From Powellomyces hirtus (Eukaryota > Chytridiomycota > Chytridiomycetes > Spizellomycetales > Powellomycetaceae): 64,000 nucleotides of DNA. Below the pieces are notes generated by a model. The model was not told the origin of the DNA. It saw only the letters and a list, made by a program, of their open reading frames with translations, and searched no databases. This document shows positions 1-11,012 of the stretch, piece by piece; positions within the stretch are counted from its first letter, which is position 1; each line of letters starts with the position of its first letter. A program made the position numbers and the translations under genes. Location of the stretch: contig JAHLKG010000028.1 in the NCBI GenBank assembly GCA_025526995.1, positions 248,001 through 312,000 on the forward strand, written 5' to 3'.

Positions 1-1
1 G

Positions 2-256
2 GGTCCCATTCACACAAACCGCACACCTCTCTCTGTTCCCGTTCTGCCCTCTGAGTACACCGCTGACCCCGAGTTCAATCTCACTCTGCCACAGGTATTC
101 AGCACCATGCTCAACAAATTTGCGGGTGCAATTGACAACCGCAAAAGGCTGCAAGGTTACGTGGGTTCGAGCAGCAGCTACCAGCCGACGTCTCTGCAGG
201 CGAGGGAAATCAGCGCGAATGGCACGAGTGTGCCGTCCCGTTATGTACAAGCTTGA
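2..256 (+). CDS. 3' end of an unrecognised gene (partial)
   Basis: An open frame enters from the left edge and stops at TGA 254-256, giving about 84 residues. The tail contains the stretches EYTADPEFNLTLPQVF and STMLNKFAGAIDNRKR and ends in a Ser-rich low-complexity piece. I do not recognise the family. The codon choice and sensible amino-acid mix suggest real coding, and an AT-rich 3' region follows directly. An intron inside this piece cannot be excluded because the upstream exons are missing. It is tail-to-tail with the CipC-like gene on the other strand. Confidence 0.5.
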   Translation, partial: GPIHTNRTPLSVPVLPSEYTADPEFNLTLPQVFSTMLNKFAGAIDNRKRLQGYVGSSSSYQPTSLQAREISANGTSVPSRYVQA

Positions 257-585
257 AAAGTCAATGAATGACTGTGCGCTACTGAATGTTGTTCGGTGAA
301 TTGTGAAATTTTATAGAATTTGTTGTAAATCTGTCGAATGTGTGAAAAAAGAGATCTGACGCCACAACCAGATGCGCATTTTGATATCGTCCCGATACCT
401 GGTCTCCCCAATAGCAACTTTAGGTTTTGTCCCCCCTTCTCTAGGATTGGATGCTGCGAACGTGCCGTCGATCATTGAATATATATATATTGATGAGAAG
501 CAACTACTTGCAGAATGTAATTGCTACTTTGTACCACTTCATGGGTCATTAATGCTACCCTTATCTCACATGCTTGTCATCGCTA

Positions 586-1154
586 CTACTGGTGGACATC
601 CTGGTTGTGCTGAAGAAAGTAGCCATTCGGTTGCACATTGCCAGGCCCATACTGCTCGTCGGCGAGCTGAGAAAAAATGAAGAATATCTGGGAGACATTG
701 TTACCGTCAACAATAATACCAATCCACATAACGGTATTCGCACAACAGTATACCTTGTATGCTTCATTGATCGCCAAGTTCCTGGCCCGTTCCCGGTCAA
801 GCCAGTCAAGCCCTTTGGTCTCGAACAGCTTGTCCACCTCGGCAGCAGCAAAACCGGTGAGAAGCTCTTTCATTAGGTGGTGCGACCGTGGTGTGCCGTT
901 GGCTGCGACGTGCCTCTCGTAGTCTTTCATGGCTTCGAAGGCGGCTGCTCCAGCGATAGCTGCAATGAAAGAATTTGTTGGTTAAAGGTTTTCGCACACT
1001 TCATCTGCCCGGGAGTGAGCGAGCACTATGTACCCTCGACGCCAATAGAATTCTTGTGGTGGTGCTCGATCTTAGTGGGGAAGACTAGAGCGTGTGCCTC
1101 CTGAGAGAAACTAGTAGCGAGCAAGTTCTCAGCGAACTTTTCATTGGAGCCCAT
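586..1154 (-). CDS. CipC-like (DUF3759) small protein
   Basis: Three exons on the minus strand (1154-1034, 959-754, 666-586) join in frame to 135 residues. Both introns have GT...AG ends (gtacat...ttgcag and gtatac...tctcag). The core reads AIAGAAAFEAMKDYERH, then HHLMKELLTGFAAAEVDKL and FETKGLDWLDRERAR, which is the recognisable CipC core (concanamycin-induced protein C family: GAAAFEAMK, then KELLAGFAAxEVDKLxETKGLD, then a basic helix). The family is small, cytosolic and stress- or condition-induced in filamentous fungi; its biochemical role is not established. The ATG at 1154 was chosen because it gives the usual length; the frame is open further upstream. Family call is firm, exon 1 less so. 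Confidence 0.75.
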
Positions 1155-4100
1155 CGTGAGTGCCACAGGTTGATCAGTTATTGTGTTGATGCGTCGGGAT
1201 GTTATGCGGAGAGGGAACTGAGAACCACGGAGCAGGCTTCTTTTTAACAAAAGATTGTAAGTGGGCAGTGACAATCCTTTTGAAATGATGAGAGCTGTGT
1301 CATCGAACGTTCCAGGGACTTCTCGCTCATGCGCCTCGCTCCAGTAGTAATCACGGTGCAGGCACAGGTGCTTCACATCATATGGAAGATGGGCGAGAAG
1401 GCAGAGCAGCTGACTGTTCTGCCGAAGCTGTGGCCTCGTCGTGTTCTTTTTGAACCCCGGTCTTCACTTTGGAAGCCCCTGCAGGAACTGTTCTTTTGGA
1501 ACACTTCCAGATCACGCGTCGCGTGTCCGAACCCTCGGTAAAGACAGCAATAGTCTTACTGAGAAATGTGTCATCGTAGTGAACATGTTTCTGATCTCGT
1601 CGGACGAGATGATATGTCTTGAGATTCAATCAGCTTGTTTCACTTTTCTTCAGTCCCACGCACCAGCGACTTATCTTTTGATAGCAGCAGGCTCAAGAAC
1701 CACATCCAAAATTACACGCTGGGTATTTGCCATAATTGGTCCACGCTCGAGATTGTTCGCGTGAAATGCATTTGGGTTCATTGGCAGTTTTGTGGTTGCC
1801 ATCAATGGAGGCGATAAAGTTGCTGGATCTAGGACCAAGAGTGCCAATTCCAGATTCCTTGCCTCTCCATGTTACTGGTCCCGGTTCCATACTTCATGCA
1901 ATAGATTACGGGTACGCCTTGGTGTGGCACGCGGCATGGAATGATGCTCAACGACGGGCCAATGACTGTGATGTGAAACGCTTGAGCAGAACATCAAGAT
2001 GCGCTACAGATACAGTTTGGTTGACTTTGATGTGACCCCTCGAATTTGCCTCATTTGCTTCAGTAGATCATCTTGCAAGGATCCAAAGTTTATGGCAGAT
2101 ATTATTGCTTTCTGCGACGAAAAAACGAATGGGACATTATGCTCAGGACATGTACACACCATAACGGCTCCATGGAAAAATTCTCACCCTAGGGCTGTAC
2201 GCTGACGGCAACTTTAACGGCTTTTCCATTGAAAATCCCGCAAAAGCTTTGTAATCAAACAAAGGAGATGATTTCAGAATGGGATCTAAATAGCTGAAAC
2301 ACCAGCTACAGAAAAAGAGGGATAGTAACAGCCAATATCCAGTCAAGTCCTGATTCCATCTTTCAAACAAACACCGCGTATGGCCCGTTCCAGTCAAGAG
2401 TAAGGGCTGCACCCACCTGATTGCGGTACAATTGCGCATGTGCTACACTACGGCTGGCATGGTGCGTAGTTGACCCTAAACTCTGCTTGTCGGGATACTC
2501 ACGGGGAGGGATGCCTTCACACGATTATTGGTGACGAAAGCCCGCGCGTTGTTGAAATAACTGCAAAAGCTGGGAAATACCAATCGTTTTCGCACTTCAA
2601 CAGGAAGGATACTCAGTTCCCTACAGTCCGCAAGTACCTCCATCCTCTTAAAGGAGTGGTGTCCTTTTTGTATACCGCTGCATCGTCAGATAAGTACTTA
2701 ACTGCTCAGAAGTCACTATATAGCTAGCCAGATTGTCTCCAAGATCGTGATACATATGCGCGCTTCTCCTTTATAGGTGTTTGTACGAATGGCTCCGGTA
2801 CTTACACATGAAAGAAAATCAAGCATTATGTAGGCTATGGATTCTCTTTCTCGCATGTTCATAAAATCATAGTGCAGCGACTTGGAAAACGTTGCAAGTG
2901 TTGAAGTCTGGCGCAATGGACGACAATGTCAGCCGTTTTTGTGGCTGACTTGGCTTTTCACCATCAAGAACTCGCAACCCCACAATGTTTGTTGCCAAAT
3001 CCGGGAAACCCATATGCACCTCGTCTTTAGGCATTTATTCGGACCAGCACAGTTTCGCCGATGTGCCCATCTATCTGCTCAAGGACATCAATGTTGCGAA
3101 GTCCCTCATGAGTCATGCGTGCATAGAGAATTTCTAACAAACGGGACGAAAGACTATGATGGGTGATCCACTGACACTATTGCACCACCTTGTCCTCCAA
3201 ATCTGCCCTGTTCCACAGGACGCACAGCATATTTTCGCTCTTAGCCTCAGCCCATTTGCTCATTCAACGCAATTTGATGTATATTTCATGTGAAAATCAT
3301 TCCACAAAGAGGGAAGATGGCAGATCCATTACACCATTCACTGGAGGTGGCGCATCCATCCCCGGTCGAACGTTCAATACTGAGAAAAGACAATGTACCA
3401 GAAATCTATGGCGTACCGTCAGGGAGAGCGCTATATCGCACCCCTGCCACAATCCACTCCCGTAGTCTTTTTTGTGTGTCACACAATTCGTCTGCCAGAC
3501 TTTGGTACCCTTTTCCATCGTTTCCCTCGTTCCATGCTCTCTCACATCTCCGACACTGTATGGAAAACAATTGCTGGCTGCCGCCCGCTTGGCTCGAGCG
3601 TACGTCGGGCAGAGCTTCATTCCTGTGGAAAACGGCGCGACCAGAATCAAGTCAAGCTACCTTATCACTGTGCAGGAGGTGGCGCGGGGCTTCTAGATCT
3701 TGTCAGTTAGCACGAGACTTTCCATACAACATCCGTATCAAATTCAAGCCAACTTTTCTTAGCCGAGTAAGCAAATTGCTGAATGCATCGAGGTCCACTC
3801 TGGTCCACTCTGCTGCGACTCCACGCGTCGGCGGCCCAACAGTCTGGCTTCAATGACCCCCTTGACCCACGTATGACGGTCTGAGAAAGTCAACTCGGGT
3901 CTCAGTATACAGTTCACATCTGAAGGAACGAGCATCCTAAGTGAATTCTTCGCCTTTAAAGAATTTTGACATCCGGACATCGCAACATCCTGCAAACCTT
4001 CACGACGCGCATGTTCCCGGACGGGGTGTCGATACAGGGGCAAGTGAGCCCCTCAACCACAATCTGTACATAACTTTGATTAGCTGCCATGTTCTCTTTG

Positions 4101-4732
4101 TTTGTAGACCGCAGCTCTTTGCAGAATGTTCTTGCAATCCGGCATGCGGGACAGCTGACGTCACAAGTCATCTTGGCCAGATGAGTCGCGATGGTGTCCC
4201 ACTTTTCGACCATCTTTCCTCCGAAAGTGGGAATGCCTTTGGTTGGGCTGTGCAGTATTGGCGAGTCTGCGCTTCCGAGAGATGCGCCGTGAGAGAACCC
4301 CCTTCTTTCGTTGGCAACTGGCGAGTTTTGGTTCAGTTTTCTCAGCCTTCAGCCTCGAGTCCTCGCAGCGCGTCTTTGTCTCTCTTTTTTTTGTTTCCTT
4401 CAAGCGAGACGCCACCCTGCGCACAAAACAACAACAACCCAACAAATCACCATCGATACATATCACATCATATCACATACATATACATATCCATTCAACA
4501 TTACTCTTTTCGGCAAGGTGGTTCGTATTGCACGGATCCCCCATACCGTATTATTCTCAACTAGTGCTGAATTACCAGCATATTCCTACTGCCACAAACG
4601 ATGCGTCTGGGGCAGTCCCGCACATAAAAAGGCGTCCTTTCCCCCCAAAAAAACTCCACAAGCAAGCTGCTCATACGCCGTCAGCTGGCCAGGGAACCAG
4701 AAGGCTAGCTGCGTCGACGAACTTGCACCAGC
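1155..4732. other. gene-poor interval upstream of the E2F gene
   Basis: About 3.6 kb with only short, overlapping open frames on both strands and none I can assign to a family. Minus-strand frames around 1160-1890 and 3960-4210 have some protein-like composition and could be decayed genes. The stretch 4320-4560 is rich in CT, CAA and CATA simple sequence and probably belongs to the E2F promoter and 5' leader. No RNA gene or intact mobile element is visible. Confidence 0.4.
4156..4163 (+). promoter_or_regulatory. perfect CRE-type palindrome TGACGTCA
   Basis: TGACGTCA is the full consensus for CREB/ATF-type bZIP factors. It lies about 570 bases upstream of the proposed E2F start codon, in a stretch without a convincing gene. 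One 8-base match can occur by chance in 64 kb, so function is only suggested. Confidence 0.25.
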
Positions 4733-6884
4733 ATGCTTCCACAAGACTCTCCTCAAGGGTCTTATGCCCCTCTGAACACTTCAGGTACCGTTGTCACGCT
4801 CGCGAGATGTCCCAAGGGTCGCGAAATTTGCAATCCCGTTGTGCCACATCTCTTGTTGACATCCTTTTTCTGTTGCTCGTCTCTTTGGCAGTCGGAGTTG
4901 GACTGGATGCACAAATAGCGCATGACAACCAGTTCAGGGTAAGTGCGTGTCACGTCAAGAAGGTAGAAACTGGAATTCACACTGCAGCTCACACATGTCG
5001 CCCGCGTCCATTCCACAGAGTCGCGATCTGCTCGATATCCAGATGCCTTTGGCGACCGGGGCGCGTGTCTTGCAGACTCACCGCATGCACCATCAGTATA
5101 TACCCCAGTCCTCGGACTACGTTCAGCAATACCAGTATCCGCCCTATCCACCGCAGCCGCAACTGAATCGTGACCCCTACCACATGCTGTCAACTCAACA
5201 ACAACAACAACAACAACAACAACAGCAGCAGCAGCAGCAGCAGTCTTACCAGTTATCGAGGGGTTTTGTATACCCTCGGCAGCCGGCGCAGAATCCTTAT
5301 CCGCCACCAATTTCTCGCGCAGCTCGCGGCATGGAAGCCTCCGTGTCGTCATCCAAGATGGGAGGGCGGCAAGCGTCGCCTCCGGTAAAGACAAAGAAAT
5401 CTCGGACATCCGGCAAAGCTCGCCCTACCACCAGACATTCAGCAGAATCCGCTGCAGATAGTGCGTTCCAGATATCACGGCTATTGCTAACAACTGGCGG
5501 GACACTGACGTTTGTCACTTCTTAGGCAGATTCGATAGCTCTCTTGGAATTCTGACGAAAAAGTTCATCGATGCGCTGCGACAATGCAGCAATGGCACAC
5601 TTGATTTGAACCAGGCTGCTTCTCAGCTGAATGTCCAGAAGCGACGCATTTATGACATAACAAATGTTTTGGAGGGAATCAACTTGATTGAAAAGACCAC
5701 TAAAAACCACATTCGCTGGAAGTGAGTTGTCAAGAGCAATTTCCAAGTTTTCTTGTCGTCCGTTTGGGATGACTCAACAAGAGCGGTTTATGAATGTGTA
5801 GAGGGAGCGAACAGTATCTTCAGGAGCGAGATTCGGATCACCGAATAGAGGATTTGAGGGCAGAAAATGAAACCTTGGAAAAGGAATGGAAAGATCTCAA
5901 GGTTGCTCGCAAAGAAGCAGATGCCGCGCACGACCGTTTTATGTCGAAAGAAAGCACCCGAAGGTGACCCACCCGATTAATGTTGTCTGCCATGACTGTC
6001 TTTCGTAAACTAACTCTCGTTTTGCTTCAGCCTGCTGTATGTGTCCAGGAAAGATATCGAGGAACTCCCTAGCCTGCAATCAGCTCAAATCTTGGCTGTG
6101 CGAGTACCCCCTGGATCGCGATTGACCGTTCCCCAAAATCAGGAGGTAGAGTGCTTCACTCCCTGGCCTACCTTTCTCATCATGTCTCACGTAGAACACT
6201 GGCGTATCGCAGGATTGGCAGTCGCGATTTGTATTGCACATACGCAGTGATCGAGGAGCCATCGAATGCTCACCTATCTCTAGCACGAACATTGAGGGAG
6301 ACGCGAAATGTACCGCACCGTACGTTGCTGGCATCCGCAGCTCAGATGAGGAGAAACCGATGGTTCCGAATCCGCTGGGGTTTGAACATGGTGTCGGAAG
6401 CGGTTCGCAGTCTCAGGGTTCAGCGGAACATGCAAGATACCTCGGCAATGTAAACCCGCGTGTGGCGAGCAGCTCATTGCAAAGTCAATCGGGATTACGC
6501 GACCCAAACAGCGCACGACCTGGCGCGCACGGGGGATACGGAACTCTGCAACACATGAACAATTCTGGCCTGCACAGTGCCAGCACCAGTCTGGATCATG
6601 GAGATGTTCGAAGCGGGTTTGCTGGTGGCGAGTTTGATGAGCGGTACGGCAACAGAGCAGCCCAATCACATTTGCATTTGTCTGCAGCACAGCAACGATC
6701 TGCGTACCCGCCTTGGCTGGCGAACTTTGGGAGCAACGGGCCGGACGAATCGCAAATGCACCATCAGCAGCAGCAGCAGCAGCAACAACAACAACAACAG
6801 CCGCGACCACCGATGTTGGAGGAACAATGGTCCGACACGTACCTGCCTGCGAGGGACGGTTCGCACCCCGGCCCACCACCTTGA
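4733..6884 (+). CDS. E2F: E2F-family transcription factor
   Basis: Seven exons (4733-4784, 4892-4938, 5019-5460, 5526-5721, 5802-5963, 6031-6145, 6195-6884) give about 567 residues; all phases agree. Exon 4 encodes the winged-helix DNA-binding domain (residues about 181-246): [14 protein letters not shown], then [18 protein letters not shown] and [12 protein letters not shown], including the E2F-specific [13 protein letters not shown] helix. Exons 5-7 hold a heptad-rich dimerisation helix and a marked-box region ([25 protein letters not shown]). E2F proteins bind TTTSSCGC sites, usually as dimers with DP, and drive G1/S genes in the nucleus. There are poly-Gln tracts before the DNA-binding domain (about 16 Gln) and near the C terminus (about 12 Gln). 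I see no clear C-terminal pocket-protein-binding motif. Exons 1-2 and the start are the least certain. Confidence 0.88.
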
Positions 6885-8116
6885 AAATATCTATCGTCTG
6901 TACTGACCGGGGGTACGGCACAGGTTGTCTGTCGTCGGTGACAGCCTGACCCCTGGTTTTCTTCTTGCGGGGGGCTCGATTGCAGCCCTTTGCAAGAATT
7001 TAGGGAATACCCAGAAGGTCCTGCGGAGAGGACGAAACCAATATACCCTAGGACTTACGTCCTCGTAGTGATTAAAAGAACAAACAGATTCCTGTAGGAA
7101 CTGTTGTTTAGTGTGCGATGAAAAAAACAAAAAAAAGAACTCTGGACTTTGAGTGTGGCATTGGGAGGACGATTCGAGAGGGAGATGGGCGAGGAGGGGC
7201 GAGAGAGAGGGGGACTAGATAGCCGCGCTCTTTGAAATTTGACATAACTCCATATTATAGGTGACTGACCATGTGGGACACAAATTTGACATTGACTTTG
7301 ACAGCGGTGATGAAGACCGCAATTTCTGATGTTGGTGCTGTTTGGTCGCTTGTATATGATTTTACTGTCAGAAAACATTGGCTTGAGTGTTCTGAGTTTG
7401 GCAAACGAGCCCCTTTTTTTTGGAGTTGAGGGAAGGAGGCGTTGAGGTTTGAGCAATGCATCCGGACGGAAGAGATATCTTGATCAGGCGCTGTCCCCAT
7501 CAGTTCCGTAGCTCATTCAGTTTGTCACTCCAAAAATGTTCCACCATCCACAACATCATCAGCGCGGGCCGCGCACACCCACGACAGAGTACTCTGTAGA
7601 AGTGTCTCCCAGCAGCAAGCCTCCCGCAATCGGGAGAGCAGCGTTTCGCGGCAAACCTTCATAAGGTTTGGAATCCAGTTCAAAAGAAGAACACTGCGGT
7701 ACTCAACGCAAGTGGCATTTATGTTACGACGGCGGGTCAGGAGCGACCACATCCAGATCTGTTGGGTAATGGCTGGCCGTTAAAACTGGAGTTTGCAGGT
7801 CTCCACATTTATGACTATTGTGTTTCAATTCGAGCTTGAGATGCCAGCCCACATAGCAGCTATCCAAGATTTGTTTGTTCCTCAGAGTGGGCCATTATTT
7901 GTTGACGGGTCTCTTGTTTCTTCGCAATCGACTGTGGGCGCAGGTTTGAGGCTTGGGCCGCTTATCTAATGATCGGCATGTCCCTGCGCCACACACCATG
8001 ACGGGCATTCGGATGGGACGCGCGCTTTTTCCGCTAATTCTTGGCTCACCTTCCTATTTTACTTTTCCTTTTGCCTCTGGTTTATTGTTTACAACTCGTC
8101 CAATGTAAGGAAAAAA
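6885..8116. other. intergenic, no gene seen
   Basis: Between the E2F stop and the photolyase start. It holds the E2F 3' region, an A-rich stretch near 7120-7140 and purine-rich sequence at 7170-7220. Open frames here are short and overlapping, with no recognisable domain. Confidence 0.5.
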
Positions 8117-10030
8117 ATGCTACCTCCTCCACAACATCCACACGCATGCACTGCTCCAATCTCCACACCCGCACCACGCCCCAATGTCCTCCTCTGGATC
8201 CGCGCCAAAACCCTCCGACTCCACGACTCCCCCGCCTTGCACCACGCGCTCTCCCTGCACCCATCGCACCTCCACATCGTCTTTTGCTTTGACCCCTTCT
8301 ACACAACCCACGTCCGTGTCGGCACCACTCGTTGGCAATTCCTCCTCTCCGCTGCCCGCGATTTCGACTCGGCCTTGCGCAAATTGGGGAATCGCTTGAT
8401 TGTACCAAGAGGCAAACCGGGGAAAGTGTTGCCTGTGCTGTGGGATCGTTGGGGAGTGACCCATTTGGTGTATGAACGGGATGAGGAGCCGTACCCGAAA
8501 CAAAGGGATGGGGAGGTGGAAGAGATGGCGAGAGAGAAGGGTATCGTATGTGCGGGGGTCGTTGGACATACAATTTGGGACCCGAGGGAGGTGGCGAAAG
8601 TGAATGGGGGCAGGCCGCCATTGACGTACGCGGCATTCTTGAATTTAGTGGAAAAGAAGTTGCCGAGACCGGGCCCGCCGATCCCGCCACCTGTTGGGCC
8701 GTTGCCCCCACATGGAGATCTAGCGGTGCTGGAATGTGAGCCCTGCGATGTGTGGTCTGAGGGCAAAAATATGTTCAAGCATTGGCGTGGACCCGATGGA
8801 TCGTGTTCCGTCCCCGCTTTGACGGAACTCGGCCTCCCCGAAGCGCCACCACCGCTGCATCGAGGCGGGGAAACCGAAGCCCTACGTCGCCTCTCTGCCT
8901 ACCTCTCCTCCACCACACTCGTAGCCGCATTCGAGAAACCCAAAACATCCCCAACCCAATTCTCCCCCTCCGCATCCACCACGGTGCTGAGCCCGTACCT
9001 TAAATTCGGGTGCTTGTCCGCGCGCCTGTTTCGAGACCGTCTGTTGGCGACGTATGCAAAACACACGGGGAGACATACCCACCCGCCCGTGTCGCTTTTG
9101 GGCCAGCTGTACTGGCGAGAGTTTTTCTATGCAGTCGCGGCTCATACACCCAATTTTGATCGGATGGAGGGGAATCCCTTGTGTCTGCAGGTGCCCTGGC
9201 GGCTTCGCGACCGCACTGATGCGGATGTCGATGCACTGCGTGACTTTGAGGCGTGGCGCACCGCCCGCACGGGATATCCCTGGATCGACGCTATCATGAC
9301 CCAGCTGCGGACCGAAGGTTGGATCCACCACCTCGCGCGGCATGCTGTCGCCTGTTTCCTCACCCGGGGCCATCTTTACATTTCCTGGGAACGCGGCGCC
9401 GAAGTGTTTGAACAACTGCTGATCGACCATGACTGGTCGCTCAATACCGCCAACTGGCTCTGGTTATCCGCGTCGGCGTTCTACACGCAATATGTCCGTG
9501 TTTATTCCCCCGTGGCGTTTCCGAAGAAATATGACCCGAGCGGAGAGTATGTGAGGAAATATGTGCCCGTGTTGAGGGACTTGCCCGCAGAGTGGATTTA
9601 CGAGCCGTGGAAGGCCCCGTTGAGTGTGCAGAGGAGGGCGCGGTGTGTAGTGGGTGTGGATTACCCGGAGAGGATTTGCGAGATGGAGGAGGCGAGGAAG
9701 CGGAATATCGAGCGGATGAGAGTGGCGTATAAGGAGGGCGTGAGGGGGTCGGTGGATTTTCAGCGATCGCAGACCACTTCCAGCATTCCGACGACACCGG
9801 TTCGTGCGATCCAGCACGATGATGTGCCGGCCATGGTGCACGTAGATGCGCATACATTGACATCCTCTTCGAACGCTCCACCATTGTCCGCCGTAGACGT
9901 CCCGGCCGCGTCTTCAGTCTCTGCGGAAAAAACATCGTCCCCGGCAGACGCACCTCGCCGCACTGCCGGGGCCAAGCGTACGATTGACTCCTTTTTCGCT
10001 CCCATCAAGAAACCGAAACACGGCAGATGA
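8117..10030 (+). CDS. cryptochrome/photolyase family, (6-4)-photolyase type, with PIP-box-like tail
   Basis: A single 637-residue exon. The N-terminal alpha/beta photolyase domain (about 25-180) is followed by the FAD-binding domain: GQLYWREFFY, then NPLCLQVPW, GYPWIDAIMTQLRTEGWIHH, LARHAVACFLTRG and DWSLNTANWLWLS. The paired histidines of HHLARH correspond to the two active-site His of (6-4) photolyases. The Asn in SLNTANW is where photolyases have the FAD-N5-facing Asn and many cryptochromes have Cys or Asp. This favours light-driven repair of (6-4) photoproducts in the nucleus over a pure photoreceptor. The ~100-residue C-terminal extension is low complexity until the last 18 residues, KRTIDSFFAPIKKPKHGR. 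That end looks like a PCNA-interacting peptide (hydrophobic-x-x-FF) followed by a basic patch. No introns are needed. Confidence 0.92.
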   Translation: MLPPPQHPHACTAPISTPAPRPNVLLWIRAKTLRLHDSPALHHALSLHPSHLHIVFCFDPFYTTHVRVGTTRWQFLLSAARDFDSALRKLGNRLIVPRGKPGKVLPVLWDRWGVTHLVYERDEEPYPKQRDGEVEEMAREKGIVCAGVVGHTIWDPREVAKVNGGRPPLTYAAFLNLVEKKLPRPGPPIPPPVGPLPPHGDLAVLECEPCDVWSEGKNMFKHWRGPDGSCSVPALTELGLPEAPPPLHRGGETEALRRLSAYLSSTTLVAAFEKPKTSPTQFSPSASTTVLSPYLKFGCLSARLFRDRLLATYAKHTGRHTHPPVSLLGQLYWREFFYAVAAHTPNFDRMEGNPLCLQVPWRLRDRTDADVDALRDFEAWRTARTGYPWIDAIMTQLRTEGWIHHLARHAVACFLTRGHLYISWERGAEVFEQLLIDHDWSLNTANWLWLSASAFYTQYVRVYSPVAFPKKYDPSGEYVRKYVPVLRDLPAEWIYEPWKAPLSVQRRARCVVGVDYPERICEMEEARKRNIERMRVAYKEGVRGSVDFQRSQTTSSIPTTPVRAIQHDDVPAMVHVDAHTLTSSSNAPPLSAVDVPAASSVSAEKTSSPADAPRRTAGAKRTIDSFFAPIKKPKHGR

Positions 10031-10689
10031 GGCAGATATCTCATTCGGTCATTGGCGTCCCGCATCCCCGACACCGTGCCTTTCTTTGGGTCATCATCGC
10101 AGATATGTAAATTTTGATTCTTCATGTACATAATGTACATAAATGCGCGAACAACTCGTGATTTGTCTCCATCTTTGTCTATAGGGGTATAAATGTCTTA
10201 GGGTTGATCCTGGGTTGCAAAATAGGCTTCGGGGAACAGCTATATATTCTATCCTCTACCGTGCTGCTCTCGGCATGTTTTCTTGGGTACGGGGCGGTTT
10301 GCCATCATACGAGAGTGTATATCTTACAATTGATACGGCGTCCCTTCATCGTGTTCTACCAGCCTCGGGTGCGATGAACCCAACCGACTATTGCAATGTA
10401 GATCTGAAGAATCGTGTTCTCCAAAAGTTGATCATTGAATTCCAACCATAGGAGAATAACATGAGGAAATGTGCGGTTTTGTCATTTTTCGGGAGTTTGG
10501 CAAGACTTTATCCTCTGCGGTTCTAGAGAGATGATTCCTTCCGTTGCCCGCGTCATCATTGCAGCCAGCCTGTACCGGTAAAGACATCCTTGCCAGGTAA
10601 ACGATGACAAATAGCGGCCCGATTGGCTAGCATGGCTTCATATCTCGAGGGGAACGGGGTATTGCATTCGCTGCATCGATCCGTACAAG
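10031..10689. other. intergenic, no gene seen
   Basis: Photolyase 3' region with AT-rich sequence near 10100-10200. It has short open frames only. A minus-strand frame at 10556-10738 may be the displaced end of the YCII-like fragment next to it. Confidence 0.4.
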
Positions 10690-11012
10690 TCTCATCTTCT
10701 AGTTGTTCTCGAAGAGGTATTTCTGACATGGAGGACAACTACTTGTAAACTCGCGGGGAAAGCCTCCGCAGCACGCGGGTGCTCTTTCCCAAGCATGGGG
10801 CCTCCACAAAAGATACTATGGCAATCCAGATGCAGCCGCAACATGGCCTCCGACATGGGTCGGACGTCGTAGTAGATGTCGTTGACAGTCGTGGCAGCGA
10901 AGGTTTTCAAGACGGGGTTTGGCGATGGCATTGGAGGAGATTTCAAGGCACTGCGAAGTTGCTCGGGGTCTTTCGACAGAAACCATCCAGAAGAGTGGAA
11001 CGCGCCATGTTC
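10690..11012 (-). pseudogene. YCII-like small protein, frame-broken or partial
   Basis: Read on the minus strand from 11012, one frame gives EHGAFHSSGWFLSKDPEQL, then MSEAMLRLHLDCHSIFCGGP and PASLQVVVLHVRNTS before a stop near 10692. The order 'arginine/histidine-rich helix, (F/L)xGGPxL, short spacer, SLxVVxLxxxxS' resembles the dimeric ferredoxin-like YCII fold, whose members are small enzymes or sensors of mostly unknown substrate. The expected last helix (DPYxxAG) is not in this frame. An overlapping frame at 10738-10556 ends DVFTGTGWLQ, which might be its shifted remnant. No ATG is in frame at the start. I read it as a decayed or mis-spliced gene; the identity is tentative. Confidence 0.3.

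Noticed and set aside
4762..5409. 215-codon minus-strand frame with a poly-Ala/Val run in the E2F 5' region
   Set aside because: The Ala/Val run is the reverse of the CAA/CAG polyglutamine tract; the sense exons continue in phase into the E2F domain.
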